Below, piece after piece: positions 9,050 through 16,645 of a stretch of DNA of 22,053 nucleotides. Origin of the DNA: a virus; IMG/VR virus record IMGVR_UViG_3300027553_000006, positions 1 to 22,053 of that record; one strand, 5' to 3'. Below the pieces are notes generated by a model, which made no database searches, was not told the origin of the DNA, and saw only the letters and a program-made list of their open reading frames with translations. Position 1 is the first letter of the stretch; every line of letters begins with the position of its first letter. The position numbers were made by a program, and so were the translations under genes.

Positions 9050-9973
9050 CTACTTTATCCACTTTTCTCTTCCTCGAAGATTCATTAACAAGCGGCCCGG
9101 ATGTATATTGCTAATTCTAATCTTAGCATTTCTTAACAAGGCAGACCTTTCTTTTCTTGCTCTTGATACAATGTATTCCTGAACACCAACCTTGCTGTTT
9201 AATATCGCATACCTGATGTAAGCGTAAACAAATTCCTCGAACAACTTATTAACGGTTATAAGCGTGTCGTTACCACCCTCCATACCATCTGAAACGTATT
9301 CTAATATGCACATCTCTCCTGCCATCTCAGAGCTAAAGTTAATAACTCCTGCCTGCTTATCAATCCTGAATGTCGGATTAGCGTTAGCAGTCTCAGTATT
9401 TAAACCATATCTAGCTCCTATGCCATAATCAAAATACCACTCCCCATCACAACAGTATCCTTCTAGTCCGTTGAACTGACTTCCTTTATTTAGGTAGATG
9501 CTTTTCTTTTGTCCTGTAATTCGGTCTAGGTCTATGTCAGAGAACTCAGGCTTCAATATGTTTCCGCTAGCATCAAACAGTATCCGACAATCATTATCTT
9601 GAAGATAGGCTGTGGCTGAGTTTATTTGAATATTCTCAGTAAGCGGTCTAAGAACACCATCTTTGTATAAAGATATTCTTACCCAATTAACATAGTCGTG
9701 TGGTAAAACAAACCTAAGCGTATCACAAACCGAAAGCTCTAAAGCTTTAATCTCTTTGAAAGCATCGTAGTTAAGTTCTTGTATAGCTCTCTTGGCATGG
9801 AACAACACCTTGTATCTCTCCTCGTTATTGACTAAAGAGTGGTTGCCTGCATACATAAGCATGAAGTTGTTCACTATATCTTTTAGGCTAACATACTGAT
9901 AAGAACCCCAATTAGCATCCTCAGGTGCAACCCCACCATTTTCGTAATATTGATATGCACTTAAATATGCCAT
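9050..9973 (-). CDS. Head-tail connector/ring protein, 307 aa (P22 gp4-like role)
   Basis: Residues about 28-85 are helical (LKDIVNNFMLMYAGNHSL, YKVLFHAKRAIQELNYDAFK) and lead into a beta segment (LRFVLPHDYVNWVRISLYKD). This arrangement is typical of the ring proteins that extend the portal channel in crAss-like and P22-like phages. The central region carries a Cys-Cys motif (GYCCDGEWYFDYG), and the C-terminus returns to helix and ends basic (ARKERSALLRNAKIRISNIH). It directly follows another putative ring protein and precedes the stabilisation protein with a one-base gap, so it most likely sits between portal and muzzle. Which ring it forms cannot be told from sequence alone. Confidence 0.75.
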   Translation of the reverse strand: MAYLSAYQYYENGGVAPEDANWGSYQYVSLKDIVNNFMLMYAGNHSLVNNEERYKVLFHAKRAIQELNYDAFKEIKALELSVCDTLRFVLPHDYVNWVRISLYKDGVLRPLTENIQINSATAYLQDNDCRILFDASGNILKPEFSDIDLDRITGQKKSIYLNKGSQFNGLEGYCCDGEWYFDYGIGARYGLNTETANANPTFRIDKQAGVINFSSEMAGEMCILEYVSDGMEGGNDTLITVNKLFEEFVYAYIRYAILNSKVGVQEYIVSRARKERSALLRNAKIRISNIHPGRLLMNLRGREKWIK

Positions 9974-9976
9974 ATA

Positions 9977-10720
9977 TTATTTTTCTTCTTGTGACCCTTG
10001 AGCCTCTTCTGAATTAGCAAATGAATACACATCAGACTCTCTAATGGATATCCCTGCGTACTGTAATATCTTCATAACCAAATCAACCTCATCATCTAGC
10101 GGTAATTCAAAATCCTGAAAGTCAGTAGCAGTTTGGTCGAATGACGGCTCACCATTTGTTAATGTGACATAAGTCCACTTAGGAGGATTAGGATACCTGA
10201 TGTAGTTACAGGAAACCTCAGTAGCAGCATCAAATGTTTCAGGGTACACCGTTATGGTACTACCATTTAATACGTAAGCCGGGAATGTTTCAGATGGAGC
10301 AGTAAGCATTGAGTTAAGCAGCATTGTTATCTGAGAGTTGTGAACCTTCTCAGCCTCTCCTTTAAACACTCTAGGTGGAGCACTAGCATCGTAGCATAAA
10401 ACCTTCACTATAAGATAGTAGTCGTCTCCTGTAGTTATAACAGATGGAGCACTAAACTCGTTGTCTGCAATGTGAGTTAAATCATTTGTTACTGAGAACA
10501 AATCTATAACCTCCTCGTAACCCTTCTTTATGTCAGCATAGCCCGTACCTGATTGGCGAGCATTCTCTTTCATTATCTGATAATTGTACTGATAAAAGTA
10601 GTTATCAAATATATCGAGCTGCGCCTGCTTTGCAAATAGATTGAAATCAGATGGCGACAGGTAGCCATAGTTGTTTTTATTCAATACAGAAAGTACCGTA
10701 TTTCTAACTGAGTTTATCAT
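9977..10720 (-). CDS. Head-tail connector/ring protein, about 247 aa
   Basis: The frame can be extended to a TTG at 10736-10738, but the ATG at 10718-10720 is the better start: the protein then opens MINSVRNTVLSVLNKNNYGY, and the extra six residues would be encoded inside a -7-like promoter box and the terminator T-run. An N-terminal helical domain (SPSDFNLFAKQAQLDIFDNY) is followed by a beta region with VSCNYIRYPNPPKWTYV, a phrase typical of the short ring or tail-completion proteins of this phage group, and an acidic C-terminus. It stands just downstream of an intrinsic terminator and ahead of a second ring protein, so it probably opens the neck/tail transcript. Role assigned from position plus these motifs. 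Confidence 0.7.
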   Translation of the reverse strand: MINSVRNTVLSVLNKNNYGYLSPSDFNLFAKQAQLDIFDNYFYQYNYQIMKENARQSGTGYADIKKGYEEVIDLFSVTNDLTHIADNEFSAPSVITTGDDYYLIVKVLCYDASAPPRVFKGEAEKVHNSQITMLLNSMLTAPSETFPAYVLNGSTITVYPETFDAATEVSCNYIRYPNPPKWTYVTLTNGEPSFDQTATDFQDFELPLDDEVDLVMKILQYAGISIRESDVYSFANSEEAQGSQEEK

Positions 10721-10725
10721 TAAGA

Positions 10726-10733
10726 CAAAGATA
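10726..10733 (-). promoter_or_regulatory. Candidate -7 promoter box (TATCTTTG) after the terminator
   Basis: TATCTTTG on the minus strand matches TAnnTTTG exactly and ends only five bases before the preferred ATG of the ring protein. A start at the usual distance would give a nearly leaderless message. It follows the terminator T-run directly, which makes a fresh start plausible. No -33 TTG is seen at normal spacing. Confidence 0.4.
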
Positions 10734-10736
10734 AAC

Positions 10737-10770
10737 AAAAAAAAAGAGGGGCTGAAAAATCAACCCCTCT
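10737..10770 (-). terminator. Intrinsic (rho-independent) terminator
   Basis: On the minus strand, AGAGGGG pairs with CCCCTCT (seven base pairs), with three further pairs inside after one mismatch and a four-base loop, and is followed by nine consecutive T. It lies 30 bases past the stop of the 250-aa gene and just before the ring-protein start, so it separates the capsid region from the neck/tail genes. Confidence 0.88.
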
Positions 10771-10799
10771 GCTAGATAAACAATCATGGAAAGAAAAAA

Positions 10800-11552
10800 T
10801 CAGGCTATCTCTAGCTGATTTTCGAGCATTGTTAATATCTCTAACCCGTCATCACTTTGCAGGTATGACGAAACCACGAACATGGGGTCTTCCCCAAATG
10901 GTATAGTTAGCATTCTCTTTTTGTTGGATGATAAATTGAAATACACATCCTTCTTGTTGTTTCGGAAAGATAATAGTTTATTATCAAAGAACAACTGTAC
11001 GTTGGATGATAATTTTAAATTAGGGTCCGTTAATGCATTCATGAAAGCATGAGGCTCTCTCTTAGCAAAAATAAGTATATCTCTTTTTAACTCAGCAGTT
11101 GTTGAGCGAGATGGGTCTTTACCGAATAAAACCCTAGTCATTGTCTCTAGCTGCTCAATAGATAAAGACCTAGCCTCAGACAATGCGTCAAGCTCTTTGT
11201 TCATCTCTTCTAGTTGAGCCTGAGCATCCTTCTCCTCATCAACCTCTACGAACCTAATACCATTCATAGGGTGATAATGTAAGAACTCCTGTAGGACAGG
11301 ATTATTTCTTGGAACACTTAAGAATCCATCCTCAAAAATTATAGGCTCTACAATTGCATTTCCATCCTGCTCATCTTCAAAAGGTGTCTTTTGATTTCTA
11401 GCATATCGAAGAGGTTTGTTGACACCTGTCTCTTCATCAAAATGTAGTAGTGGGAATCTCCTAGTGTTTCTAGTTGGCAGCATATAAGAAAGAGGAGCTG
11501 CGTCTCTTGTTAGCTTGTAGACCTTGTCTACGTGATTTATGTTTGATTTCAT
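10800..11552 (-). CDS. Unassigned virion-associated protein next to the capsid gene, 250 aa
   Basis: I do not recognise a named family. The N-terminal third is polar, with RFPLLHFDEETGVNKPLRYA and FLHYHPMNGIRFVEVDEE. Residues about 108-135 form a charged helix (AQAQLEEMNKELDALSEARS), followed by a helical segment (ELKRDILIFAKREPHAFMNA). The C-terminal part has beta strands (VQLFFDNKLLSFRNNKKDVY). There are no membrane segments or enzyme motifs. The gene is insulated by an intrinsic terminator on each side, directly after the major capsid gene, a placement often used for abundant capsid-accessory or head-completion proteins. Its leader shares an AAATCAAAT-type sequence with the first gene of the window. 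A decoration, auxiliary-capsid or head-tail joining role is possible but not shown. Confidence 0.6.
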   Translation of the reverse strand: MKSNINHVDKVYKLTRDAAPLSYMLPTRNTRRFPLLHFDEETGVNKPLRYARNQKTPFEDEQDGNAIVEPIIFEDGFLSVPRNNPVLQEFLHYHPMNGIRFVEVDEEKDAQAQLEEMNKELDALSEARSLSIEQLETMTRVLFGKDPSRSTTAELKRDILIFAKREPHAFMNALTDPNLKLSSNVQLFFDNKLLSFRNNKKDVYFNLSSNKKRMLTIPFGEDPMFVVSSYLQSDDGLEILTMLENQLEIA

Positions 11553-11567
11553 TTGAATTTGATTTGT

Positions 11568-11583
11568 GTCCCATAAGTGGGAC
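11568..11583. repeat. Inverted repeat GTCCCA-N4-TGGGAC upstream of the 250-aa gene
   Basis: Perfect six-base arms with a four-base spacer lie between the capsid-gene terminator and the ATG of the 250-aa gene, 15 bases before that ATG. A longer version of the same palindrome occurs at 18663-18680 within the large terminase gene. It could be an operator or a small RNA hairpin near the start site. The second copy is what makes it worth recording. Confidence 0.5.
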
Positions 11584-11587
11584 GATT

Positions 11588-11617
11588 AAATAAAAGGAGC
11601 CTACTTCCGCAGGCTCC
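11588..11617 (-). terminator. Intrinsic terminator after the major capsid gene
   Basis: The minus strand reads GGAGCCT, an eight-base loop, then AGGCTCC and TTTTATTTAAT. The stem is seven base pairs and can be lengthened by A-U and G-U pairs into the T tract. It lies 18 bases after the capsid stop codon. Such a terminator is common after capsid genes and helps shape a high-level capsid message. Confidence 0.88.
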
Positions 11618-11634
11618 CTTCATAAACTTATTGA

Positions 11635-13065
11635 TTACTCTTGGAATAAGAAGAAGTTGTTCGCACCCATAGTACAAACACATCTCTCAGACAAAAAGTG
11701 AACCTCCATTGCATCGAGGTCGCTGTTAGCAGCACCACCTGCTGAACCTGTAATCCAAGTCTTGTATCGTCGGTCTTCAGTTTCTGAAGCTCTGTAACGT
11801 ACATGCAAGAATGGTCGCTTTGCGTTTTTACCTAACACTTGGTCATACACAGTTGTAGAACCTGCAGGAACCATTAGACCGTTTACACGACCTGAACCTG
11901 CACCTGTTGGTAAACCACCTCTCATAGTTGGGTCATTCAGGTATTTCCAATCCGTCTTGTAGAAGTCGTAACCTCTTCGGAATCCTGTGAATCCAAGGTT
12001 AAGAGCCATCTCCTCATCGTTATCGAAAAGACCGTATGAAGTACCACCTGCACCGTAAGAGTTTTGAGCAGCTAACATGTCGTCGATATCAAATCCAAAG
12101 TTTCTATCCAAGAAAATTACATTCTCTTCAATAGCTCCTTGGTTATCAAGTCGGCTAATGATAGCGTCAAAATCAGCTAATGCATTTGGGTTTCCACCGC
12201 CCCATACGTTACCTCTGTTTCCTACAACATAGAAGATTCCTTCTGAACCTGCTGTACCTGCTGTACCTGCTACACCTAACTCAGCAATTGCGCCTGAATT
12301 TAATTCCGCAGGAACTGCTTCAATCATTGCAGTCTCTAGGTAGTCATCAAATCGAAGACGAGTCTCGTGCTCTGACTTCAAATACCAAAGGTATCCTGTC
12401 GCACCATTCTCAGTAGTTACTTCAATCCAACCAATCTGAGCCATATCAGAACCACTTACTGCGTACTTATCTTTTATGATAATTGGCTTATTATCAAAGA
12501 TTTCATCATCAGCTTCCAAAGAACCTTGCATTCCTGCAGTTCCTTTTTTGAACTCAGAACCATAAATGAAGATAGTACATACTGCTGCGGCTGCAAAAGC
12601 TTGACCTGCTCCTTCGTAGTAAGCAACATCTATTGTGCCTGCTACTGTATCAACAGCAGTAACAACTGCTTTGTTTTGTCCTCCACCTGCATTCTCAGTA
12701 ACAACGATAGTTTGACCTACTCGGATAGCTATGCTACCTGTTCCCGGTACTAACGCATCGTTAATAGTAATAGTGGCATTGTCTGATGCTACTGCATCTC
12801 CTGAAGTACAATCTACATACTTTGTGTGTAGTCTTCCTTGCTCTGCCCATTTTACCATGTCAGAGTTGGAAGGCATTTCAGCACCAACCATTCTTAAGAA
12901 TGAAGATACTGTTCGGTTACCATATCTTTCAAATTCCTTCTCGTATGTATCAGGAAGATACTGATTAAGGAAATCAAAATTGGTAATATAATTTGTTGAC
13001 AACGGTACTTGTTCAGCACTTGGCTGAAGATTAAAGCCCGGTGTCGGGTTAACTTGTCCCGGCAT
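11635..13065 (-). CDS. Major capsid protein, HK97-type expected, 476 aa
   Basis: The N-terminal segment (FLNQYLPDTYEKEFERYGNR, then TVSSFLRMVGAEMPSNSDMVKWAEQGRLH) matches the opening I know from major capsid proteins of Bacteroidota podoviruses, and the length suits the roughly 490-aa crAss-like capsid proteins. Residues about 85-170 are a Thr/Val/Gly-rich beta segment that looks like an inserted surface domain. Residues 264-274 hold a small Ala-Gly-Thr repeat. There is no obvious N-terminal cleavage site, and the neighbouring acidic protein may act as a separate scaffold. The gene lies after portal and scaffold-like genes, begins behind a pure A/T leader and ends in a strong terminator, as expected for the most abundant virion protein. 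Confidence 0.88.
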   Translation of the reverse strand: MPGQVNPTPGFNLQPSAEQVPLSTNYITNFDFLNQYLPDTYEKEFERYGNRTVSSFLRMVGAEMPSNSDMVKWAEQGRLHTKYVDCTSGDAVASDNATITINDALVPGTGSIAIRVGQTIVVTENAGGGQNKAVVTAVDTVAGTIDVAYYEGAGQAFAAAAVCTIFIYGSEFKKGTAGMQGSLEADDEIFDNKPIIIKDKYAVSGSDMAQIGWIEVTTENGATGYLWYLKSEHETRLRFDDYLETAMIEAVPAELNSGAIAELGVAGTAGTAGSEGIFYVVGNRGNVWGGGNPNALADFDAIISRLDNQGAIEENVIFLDRNFGFDIDDMLAAQNSYGAGGTSYGLFDNDEEMALNLGFTGFRRGYDFYKTDWKYLNDPTMRGGLPTGAGSGRVNGLMVPAGSTTVYDQVLGKNAKRPFLHVRYRASETEDRRYKTWITGSAGGAANSDLDAMEVHFLSERCVCTMGANNFFLFQE

Positions 13066-13084
13066 TTTTTTATTTTTTTAATAT
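13066..13084 (-). promoter_or_regulatory. A-tract translation leader of the capsid gene
   Basis: The 19 bases before the capsid ATG contain only A and T on the minus strand, with seven A, one T and six A leading straight into ATG. There is no Shine-Dalgarno sequence. Bacteroidota messages typically rely on A-rich, unstructured leaders of this kind for efficient initiation, so this probably supports high capsid output. Confidence 0.5.
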
Positions 13085-14170
13085 TTAACTTCTGTTTCTT
13101 TTACTGCGAATCTTTAACCCTCGACCTGAGTCTTGTGTTACTGCCCTCACAGTGGTCCCCCCTTTAGAAGTTGCTTCAGGTGCTCTGCGCTCAGTCATAT
13201 TGACATTTTTTGTTTTACGCATCACATCCTCCGTAGCTTCCGATTTGCCTTGCTCATAAAAGAACTTAGCAAACTTGTCAGGGTTCATTGCAATTGCTAA
13301 AGACCTATGATAGCCTGTAGCGTCATTAAGCATTCCGTTCTCATCCAAATATTTCCCTATGAAATTCATTGGAGTCTCTTGTGCTTTCTTCAACTCAGAC
13401 GCATCTCCCGGACTAAACGTGTAACTGCTTTCACCAATCTCGAACTCAAAACCTTTGAACTCCTTACTAAAAACCTCGTCACTTTTTTTAGAAAACCATT
13501 CAGCTTTCCTGTCGTTTAATTCCTTTGCGGATTTAGAATTACTCATATATTGTTTATAAGCCTCGAACTCCTTGGTATCCTCTTCAGACATCTGACTCCC
13601 ACTTGACTCAAGGGGCTCCTTGTACATCTGCTTCTGCTCCTCGAAATATTTCTTAGCCTTAGCAATAACTTTTTTCTTCTCTACCTTTATCTTTCTAATG
13701 TCAGCCTCATCATCTAGCTCTTCGTCATAAGAGTAATCATCCATCAAGGATTCAATATCTTCTGCGTCTAAGCCTTCCTCTGTAGCCAACAGATATTCTT
13801 TAAGTAGAGTATCAGGGTTTGCTTTACTGAAGTCTCTGTTTAATTTAACATAGTCTTCAATACCTCTCCCTGTTTTCTTTTTGTATTCAAAATAAGCAGC
13901 AACATCTTCAGGCAACTCTTCCGAAGCTTCTCGCTCAGTAAGTAGTTCCTCTACAGAGTTAATCTGCTTATCATACCTATTCTTAATATATGAAAGAACT
14001 TCCTCCTCTTTTAACTCAGGAGGTGAGTCTTCTTCTTGAGGAGTTACAACCTCTACAGGTTCAGGCTCCTCGTTTGTAATTTCTTTTTCGTGCTTCTCAA
14101 GAAGTTCCTTCTCTACTTCCTGTACCGACTTCTCCTCTACAGCACTTACTTCTTTTACTTTAATTCCCAT
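13085..14170 (-). CDS. Putative scaffolding/capsid assembly protein, 361 aa, acidic
   Basis: The protein is strongly acidic and Lys/Glu-rich. Its first 60 residues are almost unstructured in character (EEKSVQEVEKELLEKHEKEI, NEEPEPVEVVTPQEED), followed by long helical stretches (residues about 150-220), including KIKVEKKKVIAKAKKYFEEQ. The last 30 residues turn basic (GRGLKIRSKRNRS). An acidic helical body with a basic C-terminal tail is the usual build of phage scaffolding proteins, whose tail contacts the capsid protein. Its place between portal and capsid genes is also the normal scaffold position. I see no protease motif. Sequence-level family membership was not established. A TAnnTTTG box lies 17 bases before the ATG. 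Confidence 0.65.
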   Translation of the reverse strand: MGIKVKEVSAVEEKSVQEVEKELLEKHEKEITNEEPEPVEVVTPQEEDSPPELKEEEVLSYIKNRYDKQINSVEELLTEREASEELPEDVAAYFEYKKKTGRGIEDYVKLNRDFSKANPDTLLKEYLLATEEGLDAEDIESLMDDYSYDEELDDEADIRKIKVEKKKVIAKAKKYFEEQKQMYKEPLESSGSQMSEEDTKEFEAYKQYMSNSKSAKELNDRKAEWFSKKSDEVFSKEFKGFEFEIGESSYTFSPGDASELKKAQETPMNFIGKYLDENGMLNDATGYHRSLAIAMNPDKFAKFFYEQGKSEATEDVMRKTKNVNMTERRAPEATSKGGTTVRAVTQDSGRGLKIRSKRNRS

Positions 14171-14186
14171 TAGATTTAATTTAATA

Positions 14187-14194
14187 CAAAGTTA
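14187..14194 (-). promoter_or_regulatory. Candidate -7 promoter box (TAACTTTG)
   Basis: In the 42-base gap between the portal and the scaffold-like gene, the minus strand reads TAACTTTG, a match to TAnnTTTG, 16 bases before the ATG. That would allow a leader of about 10-12 bases. The start would drive the scaffold and capsid genes as a unit ending at the terminator after the capsid gene. No clear -33 TTG is visible. Confidence 0.4.
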
Positions 14195-14212
14195 CATAAA
14201 AAATAAAGACCC

Positions 14213-16645
14213 TTATCTAGGCGAAAACTCTGCTAAGTCAAAACCATCTAAGCTGTCTTCGTTTGATTCAAATCTTTGTGGTGGAAGATTATTCTTCCTT
14301 TGATTAATAAGTTTAGATTGCTCGCTATTCTGCTGACTAATTCTATCAGCCTTAGCGTCCTCTCTCGACTGCTCCCTGTTGGATAAGTTTTGTGCTTGCA
14401 TACCTGATAGCTGCATGTTATAATCAAACTCTACCTGCATTAACTCACGCTTGAGCTGAGCCTCACCCTTAAGCTTCTCAAGCTCAAATGCTATCTCTGC
14501 CTGCTTGACCTGTATCTTGGATTGAGTCTCCATCTCTATCTTCTGAGCTGCTACTTGAGCTGCTATCTGTTGCGACTGCATCTGCTGCTGTGCTTGAGCT
14601 TGTTGCTGTTGCATCTGCATCTTTTCTTCTCTCTCTTGCTTTTTGACTCTTTTTAATTTCAACAATTGATTGGCAAGCTTTAAGTTTCTGAGCTCCCTAA
14701 TATCAATAGCGTCCTCAAGATTGATGTCCTGCTTGGATAACGCCATCTGAATGTTCTGCTCTAGCTGTGCCTTCTGCTCTTCATCAGGAGAGACCTCTAT
14801 GAATATACCAAAGTCATAAATGTACAGGTCAGATATCTCGTTAAGTATACTCACGTTATACTTGCCTATCTTGTTGATAAAGCTATCCTTAAAGTCTGAG
14901 TACTCTAATATGTCTGCTACCCTGTACGATAGAGCCTCGGATAATGTTCTATAAATATAAAGACTACCATCTAGTATATGCCTAGTAGCTGTGTTGGAGT
15001 TTAATGCAGCTAGCTTCTGCACACCAACTAATGAGTTAGGGTCAGGTGTTGAAGCGTCTCTAGGTCCTAATCCTGTCACAGACCTAATCATGTCTAGGTA
15101 GTGATTATAATTTGCAATCAGCATCTGAGTTTTAGCTGCCCCGGAATTAGATGTTAACTCTTGTATTGGGACACGACCTTGATTGTAATCACCATCCTGT
15201 GTGTAGCTACGACCAATGACGCTACCTGTTTGAAAGTAAAGTCTCAATGCGTCCTCAGGATTGTAAGCACTCCCTGTCCCTAAGTCAACCTCATTTAAAC
15301 CATCTGCATCAATAAACACACCATCAGGTACAACACGAGATATTACCTGCTGTAATTTGTAGTGTGTCATGTTGATTAAATCAGCAAATGGAATCATTCT
15401 TCTTGTCAATGACTCGATAGCTCCCTTGTACATTCGTGGAGCAACAGCAACATAATTTGGAATTGCATGCTGATTAGCTGACTTAGGCCGAACCATATTC
15501 TCTGCAAGCTCCCATTTCAAAACAATATTCGTTCCCATAACCATAACGCCTTCATACCAAACGTCTATAGTCTTTTCTATCTTCTCAAAATTTCCCTCCT
15601 CCATCATCTCTGTGGGTGGATTGAATTGGTCATCCTTCTCTATTACTCGACTACCTCCCCCTTCAAGAACTTTCTTCTTGTACACAAACTTCTTTGTGGT
15701 CTTGTAGTTAAAGTACATTAAGGTGCAAGTATCCCTGTAGAATATATCGTTCTGATAGTATTGAGCCACATTGAAGTAATCATACCAAGACTGACTATAC
15801 TTTGATATCTTCTCCATATCCTCATTAGTCAGCGTAGGGTCTATCTTCTTTGTCTCAGTAATGGGGACAGTTTTTATTTCCCCCCAATAAAAGCAGTCTT
15901 TAAAGTGTGGGTCTTCCGTATAGCTGTAAACCACATTTGCAGGGTCTACATAAGAAACCTTAACCCCGGAGCCTAGTAAAAACTCATGCTTAGCTACACT
16001 TATACCAAGTACAGTAAGGTCATAGTCAAATCTTTTTCTTAAATCAACATAGTGATTCTCTTCTAGTATCGTATCAATAGCTTCTTCCTCAGCTATTTCT
16101 ATAGCAGGCTTGTATTTAATCTGCATATATAAAGCGAGCTCATCATCATCCTGTGGTAGTTCTTCAGGAGACATAACAAACGCATCAAACCCTGAACGCT
16201 CTTTTACTGTGGTTAATATGTCCTGAGCCGCCATCTGCCCTTCTATCATGTCTTGATACTTACTTCTCTTTCCTTGGGACAAAGAATCTTGAGCGAATGC
16301 GTTAACCTTAAACAGCCTGTCAGCCATTCCGTTAACAACGATGTCTACAAACTTTGGTATAATAGGCACAGGTGTCCAATCAAGATTAAGGTAGGATAAG
16401 TCTCCGTCAATAGCTAGTTCATTTTTGTACTTACCAATAGACTGTTCTCCACGAGCATATAGTCTTAATCTATGGAACTCTCTCCATTGGTCGTAATAAC
16501 GACAGTTGCTGCCGTCCCTCTTAAACCATTCATATTGTATTGCTTGACCTACTTGCAATCCAAATTCTACTGTAGCTTTTTCAGAATCAGAAACAAACTG
16601 ACTAGGAAAACCTGATGGATTGATATTTATATTTACTTCCTTCAT
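14213..16645 (-). CDS. Portal protein, 810 aa
   Basis: The portal forms the dodecameric ring at one head vertex through which DNA passes and on which the neck assembles. The length, the place directly after the large terminase (ATGA overlap) and the phrases VKVSYVDPANVVYSYTEDPH, RRMIPFADLINMTHYKLQQV and DMIRSVTGLGPRDASTPDPN all fit portals of crAss-like and related phages. The C-terminal part, from about residue 660, is a long Gln/Lys/Glu-rich helix (EKMQMQQQQAQAQQQMQSQQ), probably the barrel or internal crown, and the chain ends LDGFDLAEFSPR. No frameshift or truncation is visible. The start ATG is fixed by the overlap with the terminase stop. Confidence 0.9.
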   Translation of the reverse strand: MKEVNININPSGFPSQFVSDSEKATVEFGLQVGQAIQYEWFKRDGSNCRYYDQWREFHRLRLYARGEQSIGKYKNELAIDGDLSYLNLDWTPVPIIPKFVDIVVNGMADRLFKVNAFAQDSLSQGKRSKYQDMIEGQMAAQDILTTVKERSGFDAFVMSPEELPQDDDELALYMQIKYKPAIEIAEEEAIDTILEENHYVDLRKRFDYDLTVLGISVAKHEFLLGSGVKVSYVDPANVVYSYTEDPHFKDCFYWGEIKTVPITETKKIDPTLTNEDMEKISKYSQSWYDYFNVAQYYQNDIFYRDTCTLMYFNYKTTKKFVYKKKVLEGGGSRVIEKDDQFNPPTEMMEEGNFEKIEKTIDVWYEGVMVMGTNIVLKWELAENMVRPKSANQHAIPNYVAVAPRMYKGAIESLTRRMIPFADLINMTHYKLQQVISRVVPDGVFIDADGLNEVDLGTGSAYNPEDALRLYFQTGSVIGRSYTQDGDYNQGRVPIQELTSNSGAAKTQMLIANYNHYLDMIRSVTGLGPRDASTPDPNSLVGVQKLAALNSNTATRHILDGSLYIYRTLSEALSYRVADILEYSDFKDSFINKIGKYNVSILNEISDLYIYDFGIFIEVSPDEEQKAQLEQNIQMALSKQDINLEDAIDIRELRNLKLANQLLKLKRVKKQEREEKMQMQQQQAQAQQQMQSQQIAAQVAAQKIEMETQSKIQVKQAEIAFELEKLKGEAQLKRELMQVEFDYNMQLSGMQAQNLSNREQSREDAKADRISQQNSEQSKLINQRKNNLPPQRFESNEDSLDGFDLAEFSPR

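Noticed and set aside
10721-10738. TTG start adding six residues to the ring protein
   Set aside because: The extension overlaps a promoter-like box and the terminator T-run; the ATG at 10718-10720 gives a normal N-terminus.
14580-14640. Gln-codon repeat in the portal gene considered as a DNA repeat array
   Set aside because: The units are irregular CTG/TTG-type Gln codons of a coiled coil, not a tandem array or CRISPR.
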